Under the pieces are notes generated by a model. That model saw only the letters and a list, made by a program, of their open reading frames with translations, had not been told where the DNA came from and did no database searches. Shown here one piece after another: positions 28,035 to 37,824 of a DNA stretch of 64,000 nt (the first letter of the stretch is position 1; every line of letters starts with the position of its first letter). Position numbers and translations under genes: made by a program. Source of the stretch: Paenibacillus hexagrammi (GTDB taxonomy: Bacteria > Bacillota > Bacilli > Paenibacillales > NBRC-103111); the NCBI RefSeq assembly GCF_021513275.1, contig NZ_CP090978.1, positions 1,860,001-1,924,000 on the forward strand, in the 5' to 3' direction.

Positions 28035-28125
28035 GGTTTTTTATCGTCTGACAAGCAGGATTTTTTGTAAGTCCATCGTATATAATATTACGGTGGGATT
28101 TCGACATCACACAGGGGGCTGAGGA

Positions 28126-28584
28126 ATGCTAAGATCAAGATCCATTATCGTTGACGCCGACGCTTGCCCCGTGAAAGCCGAAATCGAGCAAGCCGCTATG
28201 CAGTACGGTATACAGGTCATACTGGTCGCATCCTACGATCATCGAATGAAAGCAAGCGCTCAATCCAAAGTCGTTCAGGTAGACCGTTCAGACCAATCTG
28301 TCGATTTATACATTGCCAATCATATTCATGAAGGGGATATTCTGGTAACGCAGGACTTTGGACTTGCTGCACTTGGACTTGCCAAAGGGGCGATTGCACT
28401 TGGTAATCGTGGACAGGAGTATACGAATTCGACGATTGATTTCTTGCTTGATCGCCGCCATGAATCCGCCAAACAGCGTAGAAGTGGCAAGCACAGTAAG
28501 GGACCAAAACCGTTTACAGACGCGGATCGACAACAATTTCTACACAGTCTGACAAAAGTTTTATTAAATTATGCAGGAAAATGA
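28126..28584 (+). CDS. yqxD: YaiI/YqxD family (DUF188) protein
   Basis: 152 residues starting SIIVDADACPVKAEIEQAA, with VTQDFGLAALGLAKGA and the NRRHESAKQRRSG-like basic segment typical of YqxD. It has a PIN-like nuclease fold, and its function is unproven. A TATAAT lies at 28081 upstream. It is adjacent to dnaG as in Bacillus. Confidence 0.95.
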   Translation: MLRSRSIIVDADACPVKAEIEQAAMQYGIQVILVASYDHRMKASAQSKVVQVDRSDQSVDLYIANHIHEGDILVTQDFGLAALGLAKGAIALGNRGQEYTNSTIDFLLDRRHESAKQRRSGKHSKGPKPFTDADRQQFLHSLTKVLLNYAGK

Positions 28585-28642
28585 AAACAAGTAGCGAATT
28601 ACAATAAGTCGAAAGCTACCTGAATTGTAGGTGGAAATAAGA

Positions 28643-30489
28643 ATGAGGAACGGACGCATACCTGATGAGGTCATCGATACTGTCCTCAAGCGAACTGATA
28701 TTGTAGAAGTGATCGGCAGGCATGTTCATCTAAGCAAGCAAGGGCATTACATGAAAGGGCTGTGTCCTTTTCATTCCGAAAAAAGCCCATCCTTCACTGT
28801 GACTCCCGAAAAGCAGATTTACCGTTGCTTTGGTTGCGGTGCCGGTGGCAATGTGTTTCGCTTCCTAATGGAACTCGAAGGACTCAGCTTTTCTGAAGCT
28901 GTCACAAGACTTGCAGAGGAAGCAGACATACCGGTGACTTGGGATGAAGCCTCTGAAGAATTGACGGAACAACAGCTTGAAAAATCTAGTCTTCTGAAGG
29001 CTTATGATTTTACAGCGAAGTTTTATCATTACATCTTAAGTAATACCAAGCAAGGCAAAACGGCAAAGGATTACCTTCAGGCCAGAGGGATTTCCGATAA
29101 ACTGATCGATACCTTTCAGATTGGTTATGCGCCTGCCATGTGGGATACTCTGGTGCAACAGCTTGAAAAACGAGGGTTTTCACTGCCATTGATGGAGCGA
29201 GGCGGTTTGATCTCGGCCAGGCAAGAAGGCGGAGGTTACGTAGACAAATTTCGTGACCGCGTGATGTTTCCGATTTGCGATGCCAACGGCAGGGTTATTG
29301 CTTTAGGCGGCAGAGCGATGGGAGAGGCTTCACCCAAGTATTTGAACAGTCCCGAAACCATGCTTTTTAATAAGAGCCGAACTATGTATAACTTACACCT
29401 GGCAAGACCTAATATGCGCAAGCTGGGGCAGGCAGTTTTGTTTGAAGGATATGTAGATGTCATTAAAGCGTGGGATGCCGGAATTGTAAATGGTGTGGCA
29501 ACCATGGGTACAGCATTGACGAAAGAGCATGCGGCTATATTAAACCGTAGCGCCGATAACGTTGTCGTATGCTATGATGGCGATTCGGCTGGACAATCAG
29601 CTGCTTTCAAAAGCATTCCGATTCTGGAAGAAGCGAAGTGCAGAGTGACGGTAGCGATGCTGCCGGATGGTAAGGATCCAGACGAATACGTGAGCACATA
29701 TGGTTTTGACCGATTCGTACGGGAGATTGTTGAACCTGCCGTACCATCGATGAAATATAAGCTTCTATATATTCGTAAAAATTTTAAGCTGCACGAGGAC
29801 GGTGACCGCCTTCGTTATCTGCAATCCGCAGTCAAAATGATTGCCGATGTTCCTTCTCAGGTGGAAAGAGAACATTATTTGAAACAGTTGGCTTCCGAAT
29901 TCCCAGATTCGTCTTACGAGTCCATGAAGCTTGATCTCCATGAGATCCTGCTCCAAAAGGAAAAAAGAAAGACGAGGGGGATAATAAACCATTTCTGTGG
30001 AATAATGTTATGAATAATGGGAGAACAGCGGAACGAACACCCGCCCGTACACCGGCTTTGATGCCGGCCTACCACAATGCGGAACGTCTGCTTCTTGCCG
30101 TGATGATGCATGACCGCGAAGTATGCGCACATGTGGAGTCTCAGTTAGGCGACAATTTTAATGTCGAAGCTCATGCAGGTTTAGCTGCTTATTTATACGC
30201 TTACTATGCTCAGAACGCTGAGCCCGATGCAAGCCGATATATCGCCATGCTGCAGGACGAAAAGTTGGAGAGCTTAGCCAGCTCCATCGTTATGATGGGA
30301 GCGGGGCATGGAATGAATGATCAGGTGATTGACGACTATATTCGCCAAATCCGCAAAGTTCCAATGCAAGAAGAAGTTGAGCGTAAAAAAGAAGAAAGAC
30401 TCCGAGCTGAACGGAACGGAGAACACCTGAGAGCTGCACAAATTGCAATCGAGATTATAGCCCTAGAACAGCAATTGAAGTCAACATGA
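28643..30489 (+). pseudogene. dnaG: DNA primase DnaG, reading frame split by a one-base deletion in an A-run
   Basis: The first part (to TGA 30011-30013) has the CHC2 zinc finger (CPFHSEKSPSF, then YRCFGCGAGG) and the TOPRIM domain (LFEGYVDVI, then VVCYDGDSAGQSA). The C-terminal helicase-binding domain (YHNAERLLLAVMMHDREVC, then IRQIRKVPMQEE) lies in the previous frame, up to 30489. Adding one A to the six-A run at 29961-29966 rejoins the frames into 615 residues, the normal length. DnaG makes Okazaki primers and is essential, so this is most likely a sequencing error, less likely a slippage site. ATG 28643 is chosen because AGGTGG lies 8 bases before it. sigA follows. Confidence 0.92.
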
Positions 30490-30523
30490 TTTACTCAAAG
30501 CTAGGGAGGAGGGAGTCCGTACT

Positions 30524-31639
30524 ATGGCGAATGATCAACGTACCGAATTAGAGACAGAATTAACCTTGGATCAGGTGAAGGATCAGCTCATTGAGCAGGG
30601 GAAAAAGCGCTCATCTCTTACTTACAAAGATATTATGGAAAAGCTCGCTCCCTTTGATCAGGATCCGGAACAAATCGACGAATTTTTCGAACAGCTCTCA
30701 GAGCTGGGAATTGATGTAGGCAACGAATCAGATGATGAGTCCATTAATCCAGAAGATCAGGAGCATGATGAGTTTAATTTTGATGATGACCTGGCGCTGC
30801 CGCCCGGGATTAAAATTAACGACCCTGTGCGGATGTATTTGAAGGAAATCGGACGGGTACCGCTTTTGTCTGCAGAAGATGAAGTTGATTTGGCTAAGCG
30901 TATTGAGAACGGCGATGAGGAAGCCAAGAGAAGGTTGGCAGAAGCGAACCTAAGGCTGGTCGTTAGTATTGCTAAACGATACGTAGGCAGAGGAATGCTG
31001 TTCCTTGACTTGATTCAAGAGGGCAATATGGGCTTAATTAAAGCCGTTGAAAAGTTTGACCACACCAAAGGTTATAAGTTTAGTACCTATGCGACATGGT
31101 GGATTCGTCAAGCGATTACGAGGGCGATTGCGGACCAAGCAAGAACAATCCGGATTCCAGTACATATGGTGGAAACCATAAATAAGCTGATCCGCGTATC
31201 TCGGCAGCTTTTGCAAGAGTTGGGGCGTGAACCTACTCCGGAAGAGATCGCGAAAGAGATGGATCTCAGTACGGACAAAGTTCGTGAGATTATGAAGATT
31301 GCTCAAGAGCCGGTATCGCTCGAAACACCAATCGGTGAAGAAGACGATTCTCACTTGGGTGACTTTATTGAAGATCAGGAGGCATTGGCACCAGCTGATG
31401 CAGCGGCATATGAGCTTCTGAAAGAACAACTGGAAGATGTACTGGACACGCTAACAGAAAGAGAAGAGAATGTGCTTCGTCTTCGCTTTGGGTTGGACGA
31501 TGGCCGGACTAGAACTTTAGAAGAAGTAGGTAAAGTATTTGGCGTTACTCGTGAGAGGATTCGTCAAATCGAAGCCAAGGCACTGCGTAAATTAAGACAT
31601 CCAAGCCGAAGCAAGCGATTAAAAGATTTCTTGGAATAG
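30524..31639 (+). CDS. sigA: RNA polymerase primary sigma factor SigA (RpoD)
   Basis: 371 residues with all regions of a group 1 sigma factor: an acidic region 1.1, region 1.2-2 ([15 protein letters not shown], then [17 protein letters not shown] and [14 protein letters not shown]), region 3 and region 4 with the HTH ([28 protein letters not shown]). An AGGGAGGAGGG site precedes ATG 30524. The dnaG-sigA order is the macromolecular-synthesis operon arrangement, and a terminator follows. Confidence 0.98.
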   Translation: MANDQRTELETELTLDQVKDQLIEQGKKRSSLTYKDIMEKLAPFDQDPEQIDEFFEQLSELGIDVGNESDDESINPEDQEHDEFNFDDDLALPPGIKINDPVRMYLKEIGRVPLLSAEDEVDLAKRIENGDEEAKRRLAEANLRLVVSIAKRYVGRGMLFLDLIQEGNMGLIKAVEKFDHTKGYKFSTYATWWIRQAITRAIADQARTIRIPVHMVETINKLIRVSRQLLQELGREPTPEEIAKEMDLSTDKVREIMKIAQEPVSLETPIGEEDDSHLGDFIEDQEALAPADAAAYELLKEQLEDVLDTLTEREENVLRLRFGLDDGRTRTLEEVGKVFGVTRERIRQIEAKALRKLRHPSRSKRLKDFLE

Positions 31640-31659
31640 CATAAAACGCTGTATGAAGG

Positions 31660-31685
31660 CCCTGCCATTAACGGCGGGGTTTTTC
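31660..31685 (+). terminator. Intrinsic terminator of dnaG-sigA
   Basis: A 7-bp G+C-rich stem (CCCTGCC with GGCGGGG, one G-U pair) with a 6-base loop and TTTTTC. Confidence 0.9.
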
Positions 31686-31693
31686 TATTTGCC

Positions 31694-32590
31694 GTGAAAA
31701 TTCCACTAAATCCTAGAGCCTATTCCGCCGATATACAAGCTAGGGAAGGTGAGCTCATTCATGGATTCCGAAAAAGAAAACTGATTGTAAAAGAAATTGA
31801 ACATTGGCGCAGAAGTAAATTGCTGCCCGAGCATTATTGTGATTTTCTCATGAACCTGTATTTGGAAGAAGGGGCCTCTAAACCGAAATCGGTTATGGGT
31901 ATTTCCGCTTCCTCTGTTACAAACAGTAACTGGAAAATCTGGATGGTCACAATGGCAGTGTTAGCCGCTGTTGCCTTATCTGCTCTTAATTTTAACTCTT
32001 TTGGAATGCCAATGCAAATTGGAATTTCCACTGTTTTTGTCGTATTTTGTTACATATTGGCATTCCGGCAAAACAAGAAAGCGCCTGCAATCAGTTACTT
32101 GCTTAGTGGAGCTGCTTCCATTGTGATGCTGATGATTGGTGTGTACTTGTTACATATTCATGATATACAATCGCCTTATGCATATGTAGGTTATCTAGCG
32201 TTCTGTAGTTTGGTTTGGCTGATCTCTGGTATTGCAGGACGTATGGGTATTTTTCAATTTTGCGGTTGGATAGGATTAACAGGCACGTATGGCTGGCTGC
32301 TTCTTAGGCAGTTGGATCAGCCTGGTATACTTGCGCTTGAAATCAGCTGGATTCCGGTTAGTATCATACTTATATGGATTGCTTGGCTTGCACATCATAC
32401 AAATAAGCAATCCGCAGGTGTGATGATGTTGGTTGGCGTATTGGTGTGGTTTGCACCGGAGGCGATGACATTCTTGGTTGATTCCGACATCAGCGCGAAG
32501 GTAGTCCAGCTCATGTTTACGGGCAAACTGGTTTCTGCTGGATTAGCGCTTTATTTGTTACGTAAAAAATGGGTAGAGTGGGTAATGTAA
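31694..32590 (+). CDS. Polytopic membrane protein of unknown function
   Basis: 298 residues. A charged cytosolic N-terminus of about 75 residues (including IVKEIEHWRRSKLLPEHYCD) is followed by about eight transmembrane helices to the end. The N-terminal piece resembles the soluble domain before DUF2157-type membrane regions, but I do not recognise the family with certainty. The GTG start at 31694 lacks a good ribosome site, so the true start could be slightly later. Its stop directly abuts the trmK ATG, suggesting coupled translation. Confidence 0.8.
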   Translation: MKIPLNPRAYSADIQAREGELIHGFRKRKLIVKEIEHWRRSKLLPEHYCDFLMNLYLEEGASKPKSVMGISASSVTNSNWKIWMVTMAVLAAVALSALNFNSFGMPMQIGISTVFVVFCYILAFRQNKKAPAISYLLSGAASIVMLMIGVYLLHIHDIQSPYAYVGYLAFCSLVWLISGIAGRMGIFQFCGWIGLTGTYGWLLLRQLDQPGILALEISWIPVSIILIWIAWLAHHTNKQSAGVMMLVGVLVWFAPEAMTFLVDSDISAKVVQLMFTGKLVSAGLALYLLRKKWVEWVM

Positions 32591-33349
32591 ATGATAGTCA
32601 AATTATCGAATAGGCTTCAAATGATTGCAGACAGGGTACCTAATGGCTCCAGGATTGCCGATATCGGCTCAGACCATGCGCTGCTTCCTACTTACTTGGC
32701 TAAGGATGGCAGAATCACGTTCGGAGTGGCGGGTGAAGTGAATCCCGGCCCTTTTGATGCGGCTTCCAGACAAGTATTGGAGTGCGGCCTTTCCAAAGTA
32801 ATCAGTGTTCGATTGGGAGACGGTCTTGCCGTCATCGAGCCGGGAGAGGTAGATGTTATTACAATCGCCGGCATGGGCGGAAGTTTGATGGCTTCCATCC
32901 TGGATGCAGGTAAGAATAAGCTTGCCAATGTGAGCTTATTGATTTTGCAGCCTAACGTAGGTGAAGATCAGGTGCGCCGTTGGCTTGATGAGAATGGTTG
33001 GAGATTAACCTCGGAGACCATCCTGGAAGAGGATGGGAAGATTTATGAGATTTTAACAGCAGTACCGCAAAAGTCTTCGGAAGATCCGGATTTGTATCAA
33101 AGCCGAGTCTTGGACGAAAAGGTAACTCTAACGAAACAAAGACTATTGCTCATGGGTCCTTATCTAGTAGAAGAGGCTTCCGAGGTTTTGATCCGTAAAT
33201 GGGAAAGTGAGCTTCAAAAGCTAGACATGATTCAAGCTCAACTAGCGCATTCTACAGCGGAAGCATCCAAGGCGAAGGCCTTAGCGATTGGAAATGAGAT
33301 CAAAGAGATCAGGGAGGTGCTCGATTGCTTGCGAAAGGTCAAACGGTGA
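32591..33349 (+). CDS. trmK: tRNA (adenine(22)-N(1))-methyltransferase TrmK
   Basis: 252 residues of a Rossmann SAM-dependent methyltransferase: ADIGSDHALLP (motif I), ITIAGMGG (family signature), and LILQPNVGEDQVRRWL. A coiled C-terminal extension (EVLIRKWESELQKLDMIQAQL) is typical. TrmK makes m1A22 in bacterial tRNA-Ser and tRNA-Leu. It is YqfN in Bacillus and overlaps the nif3 start by 25 bases. Confidence 0.95.
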   Translation: MIVKLSNRLQMIADRVPNGSRIADIGSDHALLPTYLAKDGRITFGVAGEVNPGPFDAASRQVLECGLSKVISVRLGDGLAVIEPGEVDVITIAGMGGSLMASILDAGKNKLANVSLLILQPNVGEDQVRRWLDENGWRLTSETILEEDGKIYEILTAVPQKSSEDPDLYQSRVLDEKVTLTKQRLLLMGPYLVEEASEVLIRKWESELQKLDMIQAQLAHSTAEASKAKALAIGNEIKEIREVLDCLRKVKR

Positions 33350-34433
33350 TTCAATTATTTGAACAGCTGGCACCCAAGCATTATGCGATGCCCGATGATA
33401 AGATCGGTTTGCAGCTCGGCTCTTTGCAGAAAGAGATCCGCAAAGTACTCGTAGCGCTTGATGTTACGGATGAAGTTGTAGAGGAGGCGATCCGTGAAGG
33501 GGCAGATCTTATTATTGCACATCATGCCATCATATTCCGGCCGCTTGCTAACCTGCAGACGGATACTCCGTCTGGAAGACTTTATGAGAAGCTGATTAAG
33601 CACGATATTGCGGTTTATATCGCTCATACGAATCTGGATGTGGCGGAAGGCGGCATTAATGACATGATGGCTTCTGCACTGGGATTAACGGATTTGACAC
33701 ATTTGGAGGACGTACATACCGAAAAGCTGCAAAAGCTCGTCGTCTTCGTGCCGAAGACGCATCACCAGCAGGTGCTGGATGCCCTATTCGCCGCGGGAGC
33801 GGGTGGATCGGGCAGTATAGCCACTGCAGCTTTAACATCCCCGGGACGGGGACGTTCCTGCCGCAGGAAGGGACGCACCCGTATATCGGGGAAGCGGGCA
33901 AGCTGGAACGCGTAGACGAGGTGCGCGTGGAAACGATCGTAACCGCCAGCGTGCAGCGAAAGGCGGTTCAAGCTATGCTGAAGGCCCACCCCTACGAGGA
34001 GGTGGCCTACGACCTCTACCCGATGGACCTCAAGGGTAGAGTGTTCGGGCTCGGACGCGCCGGCAAGCTCCCGGCGCCAATGCCCCTCCGCGAGCTGGTA
34101 GAGCTCGCGAAGAAGGCCTTCGACGTGCCGGCTGTGCGCGTCGTCGGTGACTTGGAGCGGCCGATTCGCAAAGCGGCCGTTCTGGGCGGTTCTGGCGGCC
34201 GCTACATGCGGCACGCCTTGTTTGCCGGCGCCGATGTGCTTGTCACCGGCGACATCGATTACCACACCGCGCATGATGCGCTGGCGGCGGGTCTATGCAT
34301 CATCGACGTTGGGCATAATGTCGAGAAGATCATGAAGCGCGGCGTGGCCGATTATCTCGCGGAACAGCTTCTCAAAACAGATACGCAGGTTCAGGCATCC
34401 CAAGTGAATACGGAACCGTTTCAATTCCTGTAG
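33325..34433 (+). pseudogene. yqfO: Nif3-like dinuclear metal center hexameric protein (YqfO), frameshifted
   Basis: The N-terminal half (33325-33915 frame) has the metal-binding ADLIIAHHAIIF and HTNLDVAEGGIND motifs. The frame breaks near 33800, and the rest (QYSHCSFNIPGTGTFLPQEG, then ADVLVTGDIDYHTAHDAL and IDVGHNVEK) lies in another frame to 34433. Adding one G to GGG at 33799-33801 gives AGAGWIGQYSHCSFN, the expected YqfO sequence, and 369 residues in total, including the internal CutA/PII-like domain. TTG 33325 is supported by GGGAGG 7 bases upstream. Function uncertain; in Bacillus it follows trmK. Confidence 0.92.
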
Positions 34434-34520
34434 GGCTAGGTGACCAATTTCGTCCGTTGAAAGGACCATCATGTGGCTAACGATAGTCATGTGACGTCTC
34501 ACCGCGTACGGGGAGCTTGA

Positions 34521-34560
34521 GCGGACCATCGCGGACCATCGCGGACCATCGCGAACCATC
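34521..34560 (+). repeat. Four tandem 10-bp repeats (GCGGACCATC)
   Basis: Three exact copies and a fourth with one change (GCGAACCATC), in perfect 10-base register, lie between nif3 and the rnpB promoter. A related GGACCATC occurs at 34463. The period equals about one helical turn, so each copy faces the same side of DNA. Confidence 0.9.
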
Positions 34561-34596
34561 AGGAAATTCGTCCTATAATTGACATGCAAAAGCGGG

Positions 34597-34625
34597 TTGT
34601 ATTATTTCGATAATCCTTGTATACT
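34597..34625 (+). promoter_or_regulatory. Promoter of rnpB
   Basis: TTGTAT (34597-34602), 17 bases, TATACT (34620-34625). The predicted start is about 34632, a few bases before the 5' strand of RNase P helix P1. Confidence 0.65.
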
Positions 34626-34637
34626 AGCAAATGCGCC

Positions 34638-35063
34638 GAAAAGTTTGACAGACAATCGCTGGCGGCAGGGGGAACCCGCCGCGAGAGGAAAGTCCGGGCT
34701 CCATAGGGCAGGGTGCTGGATAACGTCCAGTCAACGCGAGTTGAAGGATAGTGCCACAGAAATGGACCGCCGATGGCCTCAAGGCTTCGCTTTGAGCGCA
34801 CAGGCAAGGGTGGAACCGTGGTGTAAGAGACCACGAGGTGCTATGGTGACATAGGACCTGGTAAACCCCACTTGGAGCAAGACCTAGTGGAACGCAAGCC
34901 GCTTTCGCAGCGGCAGCCTTAGCCCGAGGCGCGTTCGGGTTGGTCGCTTGAGCCGTGCAGCAATGTACGGCCTAGATAGATGATTGTCGCTTCTAACGTG
35001 GCAGGGGACAGACGCCCGATACGACCACACGAAGTACAGAACCCGGCTTACGGCAAACTTTTC
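34638..35063 (+). ncRNA. rnpB: RNase P RNA, class B (Bacillus type)
   Basis: The catalytic RNA of RNase P, which matures tRNA 5' ends. Conserved core elements are visible: GAGGAAAGTCCGGGCTC (CR I, 34684-34700), the AGATAGATGATTGTC segment near 34973, and ACAGAACCCGGCTTA (CR V, near 35036). Terminal helix P1 is formed by GAAAAGTTTG at 34638 and CAAACTTTTC at 35054. The length is about 426 nt, and the layout matches the B-type RNA of bacilli. A tetraloop terminator follows. Confidence 0.95.
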
Positions 35064-35078
35064 ATAACGGTCGGTTAT

Positions 35079-35110
35079 CCGCATGGCTTCGGCTATGCGG
35101 GTATTTGCGT
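35079..35110 (+). terminator. Hairpin terminator after rnpB
   Basis: CCGCATGGC and GCTATGCGG pair around a TTCG tetraloop, followed by a moderately T-rich stretch. Confidence 0.7.
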
Positions 35111-35141
35111 TTTAGCTTGATAGTTATATTTAATAGAAAAT

Positions 35142-35197
35142 AAAGCCGAAATCACCGTTTAACTCTGAGTCAGAGTAAAGGTGAAATCGGCTTTTTT
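35142..35197. terminator. Bidirectional terminator between rnpB and the subtilisin gene
   Basis: A long stem (AAAGCCG, then ATCACC, with the complementary arm ending in GGCTTTTTT) encloses an inner perfect hairpin ACTCTG-AGT-CAGAGT. T-runs on both sides serve the convergent transcripts. The protease frame as read runs into this hairpin. Confidence 0.9.
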
Positions 35198-37077
35198 ATT
35201 ATTGAGCGTATTTGCTTTGAATTTGGTCGATGCCCCGCGAAGTATTTTTCTGGCCAGTAGCTGAGAGAGCTTTTGGCCTCCTGGGCAGCTTGAATGGCTT
35301 TTGCAACATCAATAAGGCCATATCCGAAATATTTATCTTTGCCTTGGTCTCCTAGATCCCGAGCCGATTGCCTGATGACTTCATACACCTCTGTATTCGT
35401 TAACAGAGGATTGGCTGACCGTACTAGTGCCGCTAATGCGGTGACGTGCGGACTGGCCATGGAAGTGCCGGATAATGCGGCATATTGATTGTTCGGGTAC
35501 GTACTGGCGATACTCACTCCTGGTGCAGCTACATCAATGTAGTCTCCATAGTTGGAGAAAGGCGCTTTATTGTTCTCAGAGTCGGTAGCCGCTACGGCGA
35601 ATACCTCAGGATAGGCGGCGGGGTAGCCAGGACGCTCGGTGTTGTCATTACCGCTTGCCGCAATCAGGGCAACATCTTTATCAAAGGCATAGCGGATCGC
35701 ATCATGCAGGAACTCGGAATCCGCGTAGTTTCCCAGACTGAGATTCATAACCTTAGCACCGTGATCGGCTGCCCAAATGATGCCTTGAGCTACCGAATAG
35801 GTGCTTCCTGCACCTGTCTGATCCAGTACTTTGACTGGCAGAACCTTATTGTACCAGGTCATTCCTGCTACACCAAGATTGTTGTTAACAAGCGCTGCAA
35901 TCACGCCTGCTACGTGAGTTCCGTGACCGACATCATCCTGCGGCGAGTCCGTCCCGCTGATGACATTGTATCCGGGCAGCAATTGGTCGCGAAGATCGGG
36001 ATGCTGCAAATCTACGCCCGTGTCTACGACAGCTACCGTTACATCTTTGGCGCCGCGGTTGAGTTTCCAGCCTTGAACGGTCTCAATGAGCGGGAGATTC
36101 CATTGATAGCGGCTGTACAAATTATCATTAGGTGAAAAATTGTTGCTGTTCACAGGATTCATGTCCTGCGTAGAAGCTGTATCCGTATCATTATAGTCAT
36201 TGGTTAAATAAAGGAAATGAGGCTCAACATAAGAAACGTCCCATTTTGTAAAATAATTCATCAATTGCTTGGCTTCCATCTTCCCTGCATTAAATACGTA
36301 CGTATAGCCTAATTTACGAACATCGTCAGCTCCGATTTCCTTTTTCATTTGGTTTAATTGAGCCTCTGTTGGTGTACTTTTGAAGCGCACAACGACCTCA
36401 TTCTGATGGTAATGGCTTGTACCTTGATTATCTTCCGGGTGATCGACGACTTTATCCTTCAGCGTATCGGTATCGACGGATTCAACTTTCCAACGATTTT
36501 CGCTTGGATAAGGCTCAAGTCGAAGGTTTTTTCGCTGATGGTCGGCGACTTGATGCAGGACGTCCTGGTGAATTACACCGACAATTGAGCCCTTTCCGCT
36601 TGAGGAAGGAACACCTAGTACGAAGAAGGTCATACTGCCCTCCCCAAACGGTGGAGATTGATATCGATTGCCTTTGTCTACATAAGCTTTAGCTTCTTTT
36701 AAGTAATTCTTAGCTTGTTCTTCATAGGAGGATTGAATGTCGCCAAAGTGGATCCCTTGGTCAAGTGCTTGATTCTTTTGTGTCCAAATTAGAATGTCCA
36801 TTTTCTCATGATTGCTTCTCATTGCCGAAAAAACTTGCTCAACAGGACTTCCACCTTCAATTTGAGTAATCATCTTATCATAATCCAGCGAACATTGACT
36901 TCTGCATAGATCGTCTGTCAGCTTTACATCCTGATTTAATAAGGTTTGTTTGCTGCTAGTTTCATATTTTACACTATAGACTTCTGGTCCGGGATTGCTT
37001 CCGTTCTTCGGTCTGTCGGCGAATACAAATAAACCCAGACCCAGTACAACAAATAAGGAACAAATATAACGCCACAT
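35170..37077 (-). CDS. Secreted subtilisin-like serine protease (S8 family)
   Basis: 635 residues as read. An N-terminal signal or anchor (CSLFVVLGLGLFVFA), a long N-terminal region (about 30-225), an I9-like propeptide (EVVVRFKSTPTEAQLNQMKK, near 225-290), and an S8 catalytic domain with Asp in VAVVDTGVD, His in GHGTHVAGV, oxyanion Asn in AASGNDN and Ser in LSGTSMASPH. AAAGGAGGCGG precedes ATG 37077. The last 28 residues read through the terminator; deleting one base in the five-A run (35245-35249) would instead end at IDQIQSKYAQ and a TAA at 35199, so the printed C-terminus is probably wrong. Confidence 0.93.
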   Translation of the reverse strand: MWRYICSLFVVLGLGLFVFADRPKNGSNPGPEVYSVKYETSSKQTLLNQDVKLTDDLCRSQCSLDYDKMITQIEGGSPVEQVFSAMRSNHEKMDILIWTQKNQALDQGIHFGDIQSSYEEQAKNYLKEAKAYVDKGNRYQSPPFGEGSMTFFVLGVPSSSGKGSIVGVIHQDVLHQVADHQRKNLRLEPYPSENRWKVESVDTDTLKDKVVDHPEDNQGTSHYHQNEVVVRFKSTPTEAQLNQMKKEIGADDVRKLGYTYVFNAGKMEAKQLMNYFTKWDVSYVEPHFLYLTNDYNDTDTASTQDMNPVNSNNFSPNDNLYSRYQWNLPLIETVQGWKLNRGAKDVTVAVVDTGVDLQHPDLRDQLLPGYNVISGTDSPQDDVGHGTHVAGVIAALVNNNLGVAGMTWYNKVLPVKVLDQTGAGSTYSVAQGIIWAADHGAKVMNLSLGNYADSEFLHDAIRYAFDKDVALIAASGNDNTERPGYPAAYPEVFAVAATDSENNKAPFSNYGDYIDVAAPGVSIASTYPNNQYAALSGTSMASPHVTALAALVRSANPLLTNTEVYEVIRQSARDLGDQGKDKYFGYGLIDVAKAIQAAQEAKSSLSYWPEKYFAGHRPNSKQIRSIIKKPISPLL

Positions 37078-37236
37078 GTGTCACTCCGCCTCCTTTGCCT
37101 GCTTGTGTTTGCTTCTAGTGAATAGAGTTCGGCTTGGGCAGGAGTTTTATACATGATAGGTGGTGTTTTACATATACCTTTTTCCGGTCAGTTTATGGTA
37201 GGATAGGAATAATGCAATTAGAGGAGGTCTACACGT

Positions 37237-37737
37237 ATGGCTGTTTTTAATGTAAAAAATATTTGCGAGTCTACCCGTACGAAATTAAAAGAAGCAACTG
37301 CTAAGATGGAATTATTTCTCAATCAACATTCTCTGCAGCAGTTAAACGTGGAAAACGATCCTGCTATGGATGAATTCTATCGTGGATATTTGCAAGATAC
37401 CCGTCACTTGCTTGTTTTTTGTGAAGTGGCCTATGAAAAGCTAGGAGTGAGCTTGCGCCGCCCTACGTTTAACGTTGATTTTTCTGAAAAAGTTCTTTAC
37501 GAAGTGTACCACACTTGTGTGAACAACTTCTTCTACCCGAAAAACGAGTGCTACTCGGAGGATGGACGCTATGCTTACACAGGGCAAGATGCGATTCGTT
37601 TCCGCAAGAAGCCTTCCCGCGAGGTTCGCGATTTGACGATTGAGCTTTCAAAGGTTTTTGAAGAATTGCGCGAAGATTTGTCTTACTATGAGACAGATTA
37701 TATTACTCAGCGTCGTATGCAAGGCGAGAAAATTTAA
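37237..37737 (+). CDS. ypuI: YpuI/DUF3907 family protein
   Basis: 166 residues, soluble and helical: VKNICESTRTKLKEATAKME, then YRGYLQDTRHLLVFCEVAYEKLG and the Tyr-rich centre VYHTCVNNFFYPKNECY. This matches the YpuI/DUF3907 family of bacilli, whose function is unknown. AGAGGAGG precedes ATG 37237, and a terminator follows. It is apparently transcribed alone and divergently from the protease. Confidence 0.85.
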   Translation: MAVFNVKNICESTRTKLKEATAKMELFLNQHSLQQLNVENDPAMDEFYRGYLQDTRHLLVFCEVAYEKLGVSLRRPTFNVDFSEKVLYEVYHTCVNNFFYPKNECYSEDGRYAYTGQDAIRFRKKPSREVRDLTIELSKVFEELREDLSYYETDYITQRRMQGEKI

Positions 37738-37766
37738 TAACTTTTTCAACCCATTCATAAACTAAC

Positions 37767-37803
37767 AAGAGATGCCACATACAAGTGAGCATCTCTTTTC
37801 TTT
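37767..37803 (+). terminator. Intrinsic terminator after ypuI
   Basis: AAGAGATGC and GCATCTCTT form a perfect 9-bp stem followed by a T-rich tract. Confidence 0.88.
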
Positions 37804-37824
37804 TCAGATAGGAGTGTGGCTGAC

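Noticed and set aside
34521..34560. Short regularly spaced repeats considered as a CRISPR array
   Set aside because: The units are contiguous 10-bp copies with no spacers, and no cas genes are present.
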